From positions 25,680 through 89,679 of the forward strand of contig JBQNAT010000010.1 of assembly GCA_052170315.1 (NCBI GenBank): DNA of 64,000 nucleotides, in the 5' to 3' direction. The notes under the pieces are model-generated. The model did no database searches, had not been told where the DNA came from, and saw only the letters and a list, made by a program, of their open reading frames with translations. The stretch is from UBA9732 sp052170315. GTDB taxonomy: Bacteria; Spirochaetota; Spirochaetia; Sphaerochaetales; Sphaerochaetaceae. The translations under genes and the position numbers were made by a program. Of this stretch, positions 1-8,179 are shown piece by piece (the stretch's first letter is position 1; each line of letters begins with the position of its first letter).

Positions 1-60
1 TATTGAAGGCTCTGGGTAAAATCTGAGACTAATCAATATATAGCCGCTGTTTCTCTATCA

Positions 61-94
61 CCGGCCCCCGGTTTCCGGGGGTTGGCTGCTTTTT
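61..94 (+). terminator. Rho-independent terminator of an upstream gene outside the window
   Basis: An 11-bp stem (61-71 with 75-85, two G-T pairs) closes a three-base loop and is followed after a few bases by five T. No gene precedes it in the window, so it probably ends a plus-strand gene lying to the left. Confidence 0.6.
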
Positions 95-221
95 GCGGGC
101 TTATGAGGGATGAATTTCATCAGGTTCCTGAAAGTCACTCAAAAGCCTGTTTTCGGGCCTGTAGGATGAGGCTTTGACGGTTAAAATTGCGCAGAAGCGG
201 CCGGCGTCGATTTTGTAATGA

Positions 222-253
222 TTTTGTTGCGTTTTGTTGCAAGGTGGTATAGA
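222..253 (+). promoter_or_regulatory. Putative ygeY promoter with tandem 9-mer
   Basis: An extended -10 (TG one base before TATAGA, 245-253) lies 62 bases before the ygeY start. The -35 would be TTGTTG at 224-229 with an 18-base spacer. The 9-mer TTTTGTTGC occurs twice in a row with a period of 10 (222-230 and 232-240). Bases 86-221 show no gene or structure I can name. Confidence 0.35.
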
Positions 254-314
254 CTGTCAAAGGAAGGGTGCTGAAAAACCTTTATTATGAGTATTACTTA
301 TGGAGGAATATGTC

Positions 315-1691
315 ATGGATTTTGATGCCATCAAGAAAGCCGCAACCAAGTATGGTCCTGCAATGACCAAGTTTTTGAGGGATATGATTGCCATACCGTC
401 AGAAAGCTGCGAAGAAAAGGGTGTCGTTCTTAGAATCAAGGAAGAAATGGAAAAGCTCGGTTTTGACAAAGTTGAAATCGACGGTCTTGGAAACGTTATC
501 GGCTGGATGGGTAAAGGAGATAAGATTATCGCTATTGACTCACATGTAGATACAGTCGGAATCGGAAACATCAACAACTGGACAGACGATCCTTACAAAG
601 GATATGAAACTGACAAAATTATCTACGGTCGCGGAGGTTCAGACCAGGAAGGCGGTCTTGCGTCTGCGGTTTACGGTACAAAAATCATGAAGGATTTGGG
701 ACTTATCCCTGAAGGTTACAAAATCATGGTAGTCGGCTCCGTACAGGAAGAAGACTGCGACGGAATGTGCTGGCAGTATATATACAATGTGGATAAGATT
801 GTTCCTGAATTTGTTATCTCAACAGAGCCCACAGACGGCGGCATCTACCGCGGACATAGAGGCAGAATGGAGATAAGAGTAGATGTTAAGGGAATTTCCT
901 GCCACGGCTCTGCTCCGGAAAGAGGAGACAACGCAATCTTCAAGATGGCTGACATTCTTCAGAACGTCAGAGACCTTAACGAGAACCCTGCCGACGGCAG
1001 CAAGGAAATCAACGGTCTTGTAAAGATGCTGGACCCCAAGTTCAACCCTGAGCATTATGAAGATGCACGCTTCCTTGGGCGCGGAACATGCACGGTAAGC
1101 CAGATATTCTTCACATCTCCTTCAAGATGTGCTGTTGCAGACAGCTGCTCAATCTCAATTGACAGAAGAATGACAGCAGGTGAAACTTATCAGACATGTC
1201 TTAAGGAAATTGAGGACCTTCCCGCAGTTAAGAAGTACGGCAAGGACGTTAAGGTAAGTATGTACTGGTATGACAGACCGGCATGGACAGGCGAAGTCTA
1301 TAAGACTGAATGCTTCTTCCCGACATGGATAAACAAAGAGGATGCTCCTCATGTTCAGGCTCTTGCAGATGCGTATCACGCACTTTGGGGCAAAGACAGG
1401 ATATGGGCAGACGATACGGCAAAGGAAAAGAGACAGGGACGCCCGCTCATTGACAAGTGGACATTCTCAACAAACGGCGTTTCAATTCAGGGTCGCTACG
1501 GTATCCCATGCGTAGGATTCGGACCCGGTGCCGAAAGCCAGGCACATGCTCCGAACGAGATAACCTGGAAGCAGGACCTTGTCACATGCGCAGCACTTTA
1601 TGCCGCAGTCCCGATGCTCTACAAGCCGGCTGATGTCAAGGAAAGCGCTACAAGCTTCAGACAGGAACTTACAGGAAACGATATTAAGTAA
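315..1691 (+). CDS. ygeY: YgeY family M20 metallopeptidase-type hydrolase
   Basis: This is a 458-residue M20-family zinc hydrolase of the YgeY type, the group found in selenium- and purine-linked gene clusters. Its exact substrate is unproven, but M20 relatives cleave N-acyl or peptide-like amide bonds. The metal-ligand motifs are visible: DSHVDT (His77, Asp79), GRGGSDQEGG (Asp110) and the catalytic pair QEED (Glu145/146). A further His lies in CHGSAPERGDN, the usual dimerisation-lid histidine. The start at 315 is chosen over the ATG at 300 because GGAGG (302-306) sits at the right distance before 315 and would fall inside the longer frame. No signal peptide is present, so it is cytoplasmic. 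It is followed 23 bases later by ygeW, which is the typical pairing. Family assignment is firm and substrate is not. Confidence 0.9.
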   Translation: MDFDAIKKAATKYGPAMTKFLRDMIAIPSESCEEKGVVLRIKEEMEKLGFDKVEIDGLGNVIGWMGKGDKIIAIDSHVDTVGIGNINNWTDDPYKGYETDKIIYGRGGSDQEGGLASAVYGTKIMKDLGLIPEGYKIMVVGSVQEEDCDGMCWQYIYNVDKIVPEFVISTEPTDGGIYRGHRGRMEIRVDVKGISCHGSAPERGDNAIFKMADILQNVRDLNENPADGSKEINGLVKMLDPKFNPEHYEDARFLGRGTCTVSQIFFTSPSRCAVADSCSISIDRRMTAGETYQTCLKEIEDLPAVKKYGKDVKVSMYWYDRPAWTGEVYKTECFFPTWINKEDAPHVQALADAYHALWGKDRIWADDTAKEKRQGRPLIDKWTFSTNGVSIQGRYGIPCVGFGPGAESQAHAPNEITWKQDLVTCAALYAAVPMLYKPADVKESATSFRQELTGNDIK

Positions 1692-1714
1692 TAGGGAATA
1701 CAGGAGACAAAAGA

Positions 1715-2908
1715 ATGAGCAAAGCATTTGAACTTGCCAGACATCTTGAAACTCTTCACATCAACAACATGTACAAGAACGATTTCTACTGGACATGGGA
1801 CAAGACTGATGAGGAGTTGGACGCCATCTTTACAGTGGCTGACGCGCTTAGAGATCTTCGTGAACACAACAAGAGCACAAGGATTTTCGATTCGGGTCTT
1901 GGAATCTCGATTTTCAGAGACAACTCGACAAGAACACGTTTCTCCTTCGCAAGCGCCTGTAACCTTCTTGGACTTGAGGAGCAGGTTCTTGATGAAAAGG
2001 TTTCTCAGATAGCACACGGCGAAACTGTCCGTGAAACCGCAAACATGGTTTCATTCATGGCAGACGTTGTAGGAATCCGTGATGATATGTTCATCGGAGA
2101 AGGCCATAAGTATCAGAAGACTTTCATTGACGCATGCGAGTACGGCTACAGACATGGAATCCTTGAACAGAGACCTACTCTGGTAAATCTCCAGTGCGAC
2201 GTTGACCATCCCACACAGTGTATGGCTGACATGCTCCACGTGATCCATCAGTTCGGCGGAGTGGAGAACCTGAAGGGCAAGAAGGTTGCAATGACATGGG
2301 CATACAGCCCGTCATACGGCAAGCCGCTTAGCGTACCGCAGGGAGTTATAGGCCTTTTCACAAGATTCGGGATGGATGTAACTCTTGCTCATCCGGAAGG
2401 TTATGAAGTAATGCCTGACGTAATTGATATTGCCAGGAAGAACGCCAAGGCAACAGGCGGCTCCTTCAAGCAGTGCAACAGCATGGACGAGGCTTTCAAG
2501 GATGCGGATATTGTTTATCCGAAGAGCTGGGCCCCGTTCGCAGCCATGGAAGAGAGGACAAAGCTCTACCAGAAGGGAGACAAGGCCGGTATCGACGCAT
2601 TGGAAAAGAGACTTCTTGCTCAGAACGCAGAGCACAAGGACTGGACCTGCTCGGAAGAGAAGATGAAGCTCACAAAGAACGGTAAGGCTCTGTATCTGCA
2701 CTGTCTGCCTGCCGATATCACAGGCCTTTCATGCAAGGAAGGAGAAGTTGACGACTCGGTTTTCGACCGCTATCTTGACCCTCTTTACAAGCAGGCCTCC
2801 TTCAAGCCGTATGTCATTGCCGCGATGATTTTCATGTCAAAGGTAAAAGATCCCGCGAAGGCTCTCATGACTCTTGACGGCGCGGATAATCTCAGAAAAC
2901 TTTACTGA
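1715..2908 (+). CDS. ygeW: Knotted carbamoyltransferase YgeW
   Basis: This 397-residue protein belongs to the aspartate/ornithine carbamoyltransferase superfamily and is of the YgeW (knotted) type. It carries the carbamoyl-phosphate loop STRTR (residues 71-75) and the HCLPA motif near residue 328. YgeW-type enzymes are placed by context in the breakdown of purine-derived ureides, where they transfer to or from carbamoyl phosphate; the physiological partner is not settled. GGAGA a few bases before the ATG is a good ribosome site. It is co-transcribed with ygeY and ends at a strong terminator. No carbamate kinase or selenium-dependent hydrolase follows, so the usual cluster is reduced to two genes here, although a PucR-type regulator and a deaminase occur near 29-31 kb. 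Confidence 0.9.
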   Translation: MSKAFELARHLETLHINNMYKNDFYWTWDKTDEELDAIFTVADALRDLREHNKSTRIFDSGLGISIFRDNSTRTRFSFASACNLLGLEEQVLDEKVSQIAHGETVRETANMVSFMADVVGIRDDMFIGEGHKYQKTFIDACEYGYRHGILEQRPTLVNLQCDVDHPTQCMADMLHVIHQFGGVENLKGKKVAMTWAYSPSYGKPLSVPQGVIGLFTRFGMDVTLAHPEGYEVMPDVIDIARKNAKATGGSFKQCNSMDEAFKDADIVYPKSWAPFAAMEERTKLYQKGDKAGIDALEKRLLAQNAEHKDWTCSEEKMKLTKNGKALYLHCLPADITGLSCKEGEVDDSVFDRYLDPLYKQASFKPYVIAAMIFMSKVKDPAKALMTLDGADNLRKLY

Positions 2909-2937
2909 TTAATTAAAATTTAACGGTAATTTCCTTT

Positions 2938-2976
2938 GGGGCCGTTCGGTTTTTTCCGAATGGCCTCGTTTTTTTT
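2938..2976 (+). terminator. Terminator of the ygeY-ygeW operon
   Basis: A stem of 10 strong pairs (2940-2949 with 2956-2965, extendable by two pairs) with a loop of six T is followed by eight T at 2969-2976, 30 bases after the ygeW stop. Confidence 0.85.
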
Positions 2977-3040
2977 AAATGTAATCAGCACTTTTTCGGA
3001 ATATGGCTTTAAAAGGGGAAATTTCCCTTAAGGAGTTCAA

Positions 3041-4039
3041 ATGTTTAAAAAAACAATGTTTCCGTTTATGCTGATTGTCGTTCTGACTTTTTTTGTATCC
3101 TGCTTTGAAGCACAGGAAAATGCTTTGACAAATTTGGAGATAATGATAGAAAACCCTGTAACGTCAAGGACTATCATGCCCTCCGATTTTCTCATGGAAG
3201 TGCAGAAGTATTCGGTTTCCGGTTCCGGTTCGTCAGGTGCCTCTTTCGGGCCCGTTCTAAGCTCGGAAAATATTGTAAGCATACAAAATATCCCTGTCGG
3301 CAGCTGGAATGTAACGGCCAAAGCCCTGAACGCGGAAAACAACGAGCTTGCGGAAGGTTCAGAAACTTTCATCATTAAAAAAGGTGGAAATAAGGTTACG
3401 GTCGTACTTGATTCAATGACAGGCACGGGAACGCTGCAGCTTGATTTTAAGTGGGATGAACATATTTCCGACAAAAGCAGCATAACTATTACCTTGTCCA
3501 TAGAAGACAGTTCGGGAAACAAAATAAACAGGACAAAAAATGTTAATACTTCAGACTGCAGGGTTTCCTTCCTTGTAAATCTCAGCGCGGGCTCTCATGT
3601 GCTTAATGTTCAGGTTTATGATTCGGAAGGTAACCTTGGAATAGGGGCAACGGATGCGATAAGGATTGTGTCAAATTCAAGGTCAACCGGTACGGTGGAG
3701 CTTAAGGCCTCAAAGCCTCAGGTTTGGAACGGAACAGAAATAAAGCTTGAAAATAAAGTGGGTTCACCTATGAAGTTTTACGTTGACTATTATCCGAAAA
3801 ATCCCGTAAAGGGGCAGCTGATGACGCTTACTTCTCACTATCATTCGCTGCCTGAAGGCGTCAGTTCCGCAGATTTGAAATATCAGTGGTACAAAGACGG
3901 CGTGTTGCAGGCTGACGGGGTTGGGTACAACTACGCGATAGTATCCGAATTCGGTATCCACAGGTATGACGTTATTGTCAGAAGCGGCATTGAGGGAACC
4001 ATGTGCGGCGCGTCACTTCTGCTGAACATCTCCGATTGA
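3041..4039 (+). CDS. Lipoprotein with Ig-like C-terminal region, unknown function
   Basis: I do not recognise a family with a known job. The 332-residue product begins with a short signal peptide and a lipobox, FVSC, giving a lipidated Cys21. It is therefore an envelope lipoprotein, possibly surface-exposed. The body is rich in beta-strand-like, Ser/Thr/Val-rich sequence. The end (about 265-325) contains a YQWYKDG pattern typical of Ig-like or PKD-like repeats used in adhesins and cell-surface proteins. AAGGAG precedes the ATG at good spacing. The 3' end overlaps the convergent TatD-type gene by 27 bases. It stands alone between the ygeW terminator and that gene. A role in surface binding is only inferred from the fold type. 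Confidence 0.7.
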   Translation: MFKKTMFPFMLIVVLTFFVSCFEAQENALTNLEIMIENPVTSRTIMPSDFLMEVQKYSVSGSGSSGASFGPVLSSENIVSIQNIPVGSWNVTAKALNAENNELAEGSETFIIKKGGNKVTVVLDSMTGTGTLQLDFKWDEHISDKSSITITLSIEDSSGNKINRTKNVNTSDCRVSFLVNLSAGSHVLNVQVYDSEGNLGIGATDAIRIVSNSRSTGTVELKASKPQVWNGTEIKLENKVGSPMKFYVDYYPKNPVKGQLMTLTSHYHSLPEGVSSADLKYQWYKDGVLQADGVGYNYAIVSEFGIHRYDVIVRSGIEGTMCGASLLLNISD

Positions 4040-4720
4040 AAACAGGGCGAACATCTTCAGGCAGCGTGCGGAAAGCTGATTGGCTGTTATGCCCAGCTCA
4101 ACGGCACAGCGCTCGTAATGGGTTTTCAGAATATAGTCATGGTTCTGTCCGTGGTTCTTACCCGTTTTCAGGCCCGGTCTTTTATCACAGCCTGTTTCGC
4201 AGCCTGTTTCGTAGTCTGTTTCAAGTACCATATTCGGATTAGCTTCAAAAAGCTCCTCCGGATTACCTTTAAATTTTGGGCCAATGGAGATGAGTACTTT
4301 CAGCCTGAAAAGTTCCGCCGCCGTTTCCATAGAGCCTGTGAAACCATGCCAGAGGATGCTGTACGGTCTGTAGTGAAGCTTTGAAAGTATGGTAAGCAGC
4401 CTTCCTGTCGACTGAACGCAGTGAAGGCTTACTGAGCGGTTATGCGCTATGGCAAAACGAAGCTGGGTTTCAAGATTCTGTTCCTGCTTTTCCATAGGGA
4501 CTTTATCATGAAATCTTTTGTCCAGCCCAACCTCGCCAAGCTGCAGTCTTTCATTGTTTTCAAGCAGCCTGAATAGCTCTTCCTGCGCTTCCCTCGTCCA
4601 GTTTGACGGCAGAAGCCCCTGACAGTTCATCAGGCAGTTTGAATTTACAGTATTTACAGGTCTGTCTGTGCAGACTATTGAAAGAGTATCCGGAAAGTGA
4701 CTGTGGAAATCTATATACAT
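4013..4720 (-). CDS. TatD-family metal-dependent hydrolase
   Basis: This protein of about 235 residues follows the TatD amidohydrolase pattern: HSH near the N-terminus (His6, His8), GEVGLD (Glu63), a histidine in LHC (His100), HGFTGS (His125) and LETD (Asp169). TatD proteins are DNases or phosphodiesterases with two metal ions. The start at 4720 gives a normal TatD N-terminus (MYIDFHSHF). A TTG at 4747 in the same frame is an alternative, and neither has a clear ribosome site. After the catalytic LETD the usual loop is replaced by a Gly/Cys-rich stretch encoded by a 12-base tandem repeat. The protein is slightly short against the roughly 255 residues usual for the family. The gene converges on the lipoprotein gene and overlaps it. 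Confidence 0.75.
   Translation of the reverse strand: MYIDFHSHFPDTLSIVCTDRPVNTVNSNCLMNCQGLLPSNWTREAQEELFRLLENNERLQLGEVGLDKRFHDKVPMEKQEQNLETQLRFAIAHNRSVSLHCVQSTGRLLTILSKLHYRPYSILWHGFTGSMETAAELFRLKVLISIGPKFKGNPEELFEANPNMVLETDYETGCETGCDKRPGLKTGKNHGQNHDYILKTHYERCAVELGITANQLSARCLKMFALFSIGDVQQK
4188..4223. repeat. Three 12-base tandem repeats inside the tatD-like gene
   Basis: Two exact copies of CAGCCTGTTTCG (4188-4199, 4200-4211) are followed by a third with changes (4212-4223). The unit is a multiple of three and encodes a repeated Glu-Thr-Gly-Cys pattern on the minus strand, so copy changes would keep the frame. Confidence 0.8.
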
Positions 4721-4803
4721 GAATGAAAGGTAACATATTCTTTTCAATCAAACCAGTTTAATTGCTATCCGGTTGTTTTTATGATATTTGTTTAGTGAGA
4801 AGA

Positions 4804-5424
4804 ATGAGGTCAACCAAGTCTTTTTTTATTTTTGCAGTTCTCCTGTGCGGCACGTTCTGCGCTTTCTGTTCGATTGCAACCCGTCCTTCCGTTTCCGTTT
4901 GGACAGGTTTTGTTTTTTGTCATCCTACAGCCGATTATCTTAAGAAATATCCGGGCGACCCAAGTATTGAAATGCCAAAGCTCAGAACCCTGTTTTCTGC
5001 GGGTTTTGATGCGGAAATCATTGATTTCACATATGTTATTGACCGTGTACGTGGAACTTCCGTCAGTGCCGGCATTGGCTTGAGCTTTCTGGATGTAAGC
5101 GAATCCCTGCCGTTCGGTATAAGCGTTCTTAAGCCGTATTCGGGTCTTGGATATCTTGTCAGGCTTAACTATAAAATGGGTGATGTTTTTTCTATGGGCC
5201 TGCGGTTCAGGCGCTTTGACTGCGCGTTTACCGGAACAAAGACACATTTTATCGTAAACGAATTTGAGTGTGTGCCGCGTATCAAGCTTTACGCGTACAG
5301 GGGTTTTGACGTTTTCGCGGATGCTCCGCTGACTGTTTCTGTAAAAGCGGATGCCGTGAGCCTTAGACTCTCCGCTTCACTGACGGTTTGCATTGATTCC
5401 GGCAGATTCGGAGGTCGCAGATGA
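4804..5424 (+). CDS. Secreted protein, probable small outer-membrane beta-barrel
   Basis: This is an unrecognised 206-residue product. It has an N-terminal signal peptide (Arg/Lys then a hydrophobic run ending near CAFCSIA) followed by alternating polar/hydrophobic segments with many aromatic residues (for example VSVWTGFVF and GYLVRLNYKMG). This is the look of a small beta-barrel or porin-like protein. The start at 4804 is chosen because it puts Arg/Lys directly before the hydrophobic stretch and follows a GAG-rich ribosome site; an ATG-less extension to 4762 would add an unlikely N-terminus. Its stop overlaps the next start as ATGA, so translation is coupled to the caspase-like lipoprotein. 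This suggests the two act together in the outer membrane. The function is unknown. Confidence 0.6.
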   Translation: MRSTKSFFIFAVLLCGTFCAFCSIATRPSVSVWTGFVFCHPTADYLKKYPGDPSIEMPKLRTLFSAGFDAEIIDFTYVIDRVRGTSVSAGIGLSFLDVSESLPFGISVLKPYSGLGYLVRLNYKMGDVFSMGLRFRRFDCAFTGTKTHFIVNEFECVPRIKLYAYRGFDVFADAPLTVSVKADAVSLRLSASLTVCIDSGRFGGRR

Positions 5425-6413
5425 GAAAAATTTTCTTTGTTTTTGCCGCGGCTGCTCTTGCGTTTTTTCTGTGTTCCTGCGAGTTATCCTGTGACGCGCC
5501 AAAAGAAGGGAAGCTTAATATTGTCGTTTACGGAAACGACTATTTTGGCGAACCTGAAGTGAAAGATGAAAACGGGAATGTAATTACGGCTGCAGACGGA
5601 AAAGCCAAAACTGCTTCCGAACTTCCGTGTACTGTAAACGATGCCATAAATGTAGGTAATGCTCTTGTAAAAAATGCCCTGAAGGCAAAAAGAAGCTATC
5701 AGGTTACCTATCTTGTAGGCCGCAGTTCCGCCCTTAATTTTAAAGCGGTGCGACCTGATTGTGTTGTGAATGACGTTACATTTGAAAAATTTAAAAGCGT
5801 TCTTACTGGTATAAGTCTGGATTCGGGAACGCAAGATGTGACAATAATATATTTCAGCGGACATGGAGCGGGAAATGAAAAAAAAGAAGAATACGGAACG
5901 GATACTTCTGTTTCTTCTTATATGGCTTTCGGAACTGAAGATTTTAATTACTGTATACTCAAAAGTGTTAAAAACTTTATGAATAAGGTAAATGAAATTC
6001 CCGGAACAAAAATAGTTATCGGAGATTTCTGTTTTTCCGGGGCCCTTGTTCAAAGCAACTATTTCTCTTTGACGGACGGCGAATACACGGGCATTGACGC
6101 GCCGACCCTTTTTGCCGAATACCGCGATAAAATCAATGAAAGCCATTCCACATTCTGTTTAAGCGCAGCCAGGTATAATGAATCTTCCTATGAGAATAAG
6201 AACCTGGGGCACGGCTATTTTACAAATGCTCTGCTTTCAGCGTTGGGCTGGGATGAAAACAGCGGTACTCTGAAAAACGCAGGGGCGGAAAAAGACAACG
6301 CAATAACACTTTTTAACGTTGCGGTCTATGCTTCTGAGCATGATGGTGAAACAAAACAAACGCCTATGCTCAGCGGCGGAAGCAATGATATAGTCCTTTT
6401 TTCTTTTAATTAA
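5421..6413 (+). CDS. Caspase-fold (C14/metacaspase-like) lipoprotein
   Basis: This 330-residue protein combines a lipoprotein signal (lipobox LCSC, lipidated Cys20) with a caspase-type peptidase domain from about residue 30 to 325. The catalytic dyad is visible: the hydrophobic strand IIYFSGHG with His148, and the strand IVIGDFCFSG with Cys204. Later LSAARYNESSYEN and GHGYFTNALLSAL match the C-terminal half of metacaspase-like peptidases (p10-like part), and QTPMLSGG matches the final motif. The family cleaves after basic or acidic residues, but the specificity cannot be read here. Lipidation places it in the periplasm or on the surface rather than in the cytoplasm, which is unusual. It is translationally coupled (ATGA) to the barrel protein upstream. 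The domain call is firm and the role is unknown. Confidence 0.8.
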   Translation: MRKIFFVFAAAALAFFLCSCELSCDAPKEGKLNIVVYGNDYFGEPEVKDENGNVITAADGKAKTASELPCTVNDAINVGNALVKNALKAKRSYQVTYLVGRSSALNFKAVRPDCVVNDVTFEKFKSVLTGISLDSGTQDVTIIYFSGHGAGNEKKEEYGTDTSVSSYMAFGTEDFNYCILKSVKNFMNKVNEIPGTKIVIGDFCFSGALVQSNYFSLTDGEYTGIDAPTLFAEYRDKINESHSTFCLSAARYNESSYENKNLGHGYFTNALLSALGWDENSGTLKNAGAEKDNAITLFNVAVYASEHDGETKQTPMLSGGSNDIVLFSFN

Positions 6414-6429
6414 GGCGGGGAGGCCATTG

Positions 6430-6813
6430 ATGAAAGCAGGAAACAAAGCAGGAAAAGGTATTGTTTACACATCTGCGTCAATATGTGAAAAATCGTTTGC
6501 GGCTGCTCAGGCTGTTGGTTTTGCCCTTATCGTGACAGGCATAGTTACCATAGTTCTGATGTCCCGCAAGCCCTTTGTTCTTACCAACCTCAGGCCGCTT
6601 TTTATAATGATTTCAGGCATGGTATTTACCATTGTCGGCATAATAATTGTAGGAGTATACTTTGGTATAAGGTGGAAAAAAAGGATTCTTGAGAGAATAT
6701 CCGCTATAGAAGGAAAGTGGCATCCTGCTGTTAAGAGCGTGAGCGGCCTCAAAAGGGCCTACAACATTAACAGAACAGCAAAACTTAGGGAGAAGAGACA
6801 ATGGAAAAAATGA
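6430..6813 (+). CDS. Small membrane protein with two transmembrane helices
   Basis: This 127-residue protein is not recognised. It has two hydrophobic helices (about residues 29-48 and 58-82) separated by a short basic loop and followed by a basic cytoplasmic tail (KKRILERI and the KREKRQWKK type of end). GGGGAGG at 6417-6423 supports the ATG at 6430 rather than the TTG three bases earlier. It overlaps the next gene by 13 bases, so the two are probably co-translated. Nothing links it to a function beyond being an inner-membrane protein. Confidence 0.6.
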   Translation: MKAGNKAGKGIVYTSASICEKSFAAAQAVGFALIVTGIVTIVLMSRKPFVLTNLRPLFIMISGMVFTIVGIIIVGVYFGIRWKKRILERISAIEGKWHPAVKSVSGLKRAYNINRTAKLREKRQWKK

Positions 6814-7853
6814 GGGTGGCAATTTACGGAGCAGGAGCCCTGGGAACAGTTCTTGGCGCCTATATTTCAAAAAACGCAAAAAGAAGCGGTGTTGATTTGG
6901 GCGATGGCATAGAGCTTTATAACAGAAACAAAGCGCATATTGCCGCACTTAAGAAAAACGAGGCGAAGATTACCGGAACAGTAGAATTTTCCCAGAAGGT
7001 AAAAGCATATCTTCCTGAGGAGATGACAGGACTTTTCGACTATATTTTCCTGATGACAAAGCAGCTGGATAATGAGAATATCGTTGTTTTTTTAAAGGAT
7101 TATCTTAAAGAAAATGGGGCGCTCTGCACCATGCAGAACGGTCTGCCGGAACCTCAGATAGGTGAGATAATAGGTAATGACAGGGTGCTTGGCTGCGCAA
7201 TAGGATGGGGCGCAACCATGGGAGAGCCGGGGAGCAGCGTTCTTACGTCTTCTCCCGACAGTCTCTGTTTTGCTCTTGGGGCAATAAGCGAAGGCGGAAA
7301 GCGTCATCTTGAACCTGTAAAAGCGGTTCTTGAACTTATGGGACCTGTTTCCGTAGAAGAGAATTTTATTGGCGCAAGATGGTCAAAACTTCTTATAAAC
7401 GCCGCATTTTCAGGTATGTCTATTGTCATAGGAGATACTTTCGGAGCTGTCTGTGATAACAGAAAAGCCCGCAGATGCGCACAGGCAATAATCAAAGAGT
7501 GTATTGATGTTTCACGCGCGGCCGGAGTAACGGTAGAACCTGTTCAGGGTAAGGATATTGTAAAGCTTTTCGATTTCAGGGGCCCTGTTAAAAAAGTTAT
7601 TTCAAGAATGCTTATCCCGATTGCCATGAAAAAGCACCGCGGAATCACTGCAAGCATGCTCACAGACTACAGGAACGGAAAACCGTGTGAGATAGACGCA
7701 ATAAACGGAGTTGTATGCAGAGAAGGCGACAAGGCCGGAATAGAGACTCCGTTCTGCGATAAGGTTGTTGAAATTGTTCATGGCTATGAGAAAGGCAAAG
7801 GGAAACCTTCCCTTGAAAGCCTTGAAGCTTTTGATAGCCTGTTCCTTGGATAA
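6801..7853 (+). CDS. Ketopantoate reductase-like (ApbA/PanE family) oxidoreductase
   Basis: This 350-residue protein has the NAD(P)-binding motif GAGALG at residues 10-15, the MTKQLDN segment matching the family's TKxxxN active-site lysine region, MQNGL, and the helical C-terminal domain with WSKLLINA near residue 195. ApbA/PanE enzymes reduce 2-dehydropantoate to pantoate with NADPH for coenzyme A synthesis. It is longer than classical PanE (about 300 residues), with an insertion near the N-terminus (KRSGVDLGDG). Many such long homologues are of unknown substrate, so the gene name is withheld. The start lies inside the previous gene. It ends shortly before the oppositely oriented tRNA gene. 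Confidence 0.75.
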   Translation: MEKMRVAIYGAGALGTVLGAYISKNAKRSGVDLGDGIELYNRNKAHIAALKKNEAKITGTVEFSQKVKAYLPEEMTGLFDYIFLMTKQLDNENIVVFLKDYLKENGALCTMQNGLPEPQIGEIIGNDRVLGCAIGWGATMGEPGSSVLTSSPDSLCFALGAISEGGKRHLEPVKAVLELMGPVSVEENFIGARWSKLLINAAFSGMSIVIGDTFGAVCDNRKARRCAQAIIKECIDVSRAAGVTVEPVQGKDIVKLFDFRGPVKKVISRMLIPIAMKKHRGITASMLTDYRNGKPCEIDAINGVVCREGDKAGIETPFCDKVVEIVHGYEKGKGKPSLESLEAFDSLFLG

Positions 7854-7911
7854 AGTCTTTTTTTATGCCTTTTATTTTGGAAGTGCGCGAAGGCTGAAAA
7901 TATAAAAAAAT

Positions 7912-7984
7912 CGGGCAGACTGGATTTGAACCAGCGACTCCAAGTCCCCCAGACTTGTACGCTAAACCCCTGCGCCACTGCCCG
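7912..7984 (-). tRNA. tRNA-Pro (anticodon GGG)
   Basis: On the minus strand the 73 bases fold as a complete cloverleaf. It has a 7-bp acceptor stem (CGGGCAG with CTGCCCG), a 4-bp D stem, a 5-bp anticodon stem CAAGT/ACTTG with the loop CTGGGGG giving anticodon GGG, a five-base variable loop, and a T stem with TTCAAAT loop. The discriminator is A and CCA is not encoded. A run of T follows directly, which should act as the terminator. Confidence 0.95.
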
Positions 7985-8012
7985 AATGCCCGCATTTTTG
8001 CAGACATTATGG

Positions 8013-8041
8013 AAAATACCACACACGGGCATTACTGTCAA
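8013..8041 (-). promoter_or_regulatory. Promoter of the tRNA-Pro gene
   Basis: On the minus strand TTGACA (8041-8036) is followed after exactly 17 bases by TATTTT (8018-8013), with a second possible -10 (CATAAT) a little further on. The predicted start lies about 20-25 bases before the tRNA. Confidence 0.6.
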
Positions 8042-8105
8042 TTAAGGTTTTCAATTTAAAAATGCAATTTAAAGGACATTTTTTTTATTAAATAGCCGTA
8101 AGTGT

Positions 8106-8137
8106 TTTACATTTTCAATACTTTCAGATACTATAAT
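8106..8137 (+). promoter_or_regulatory. Possible promoter of the chaperone-usher operon
   Basis: A consensus TATAAT at 8132-8137 lies 43 bases before the chaperone start. The best -35 is TTTACA at 8106-8111, but the 20-base spacer is long, so the -35 is doubtful. Confidence 0.3.
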
Positions 8138-8179
8138 TAAATACTGCTTACTAAGCGTAAGGTTTAAAAGGTGTCATAA

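Noticed and set aside
300..314. Start of ygeY at ATG 300
   Set aside because: The ribosome-binding sequence GGAGG lies inside this extension and fits the ATG at 315.
4188..4223. Possible CRISPR-like short repeats
   Set aside because: The 12-base units are adjacent without spacers and lie inside a coding region; no CRISPR array or cas gene was seen in the window.
4832..5083. Second plus-strand frame within the small barrel gene
   Set aside because: It shows no signal peptide or family match, and the chosen frame has both a signal peptide and coupling to the next gene.
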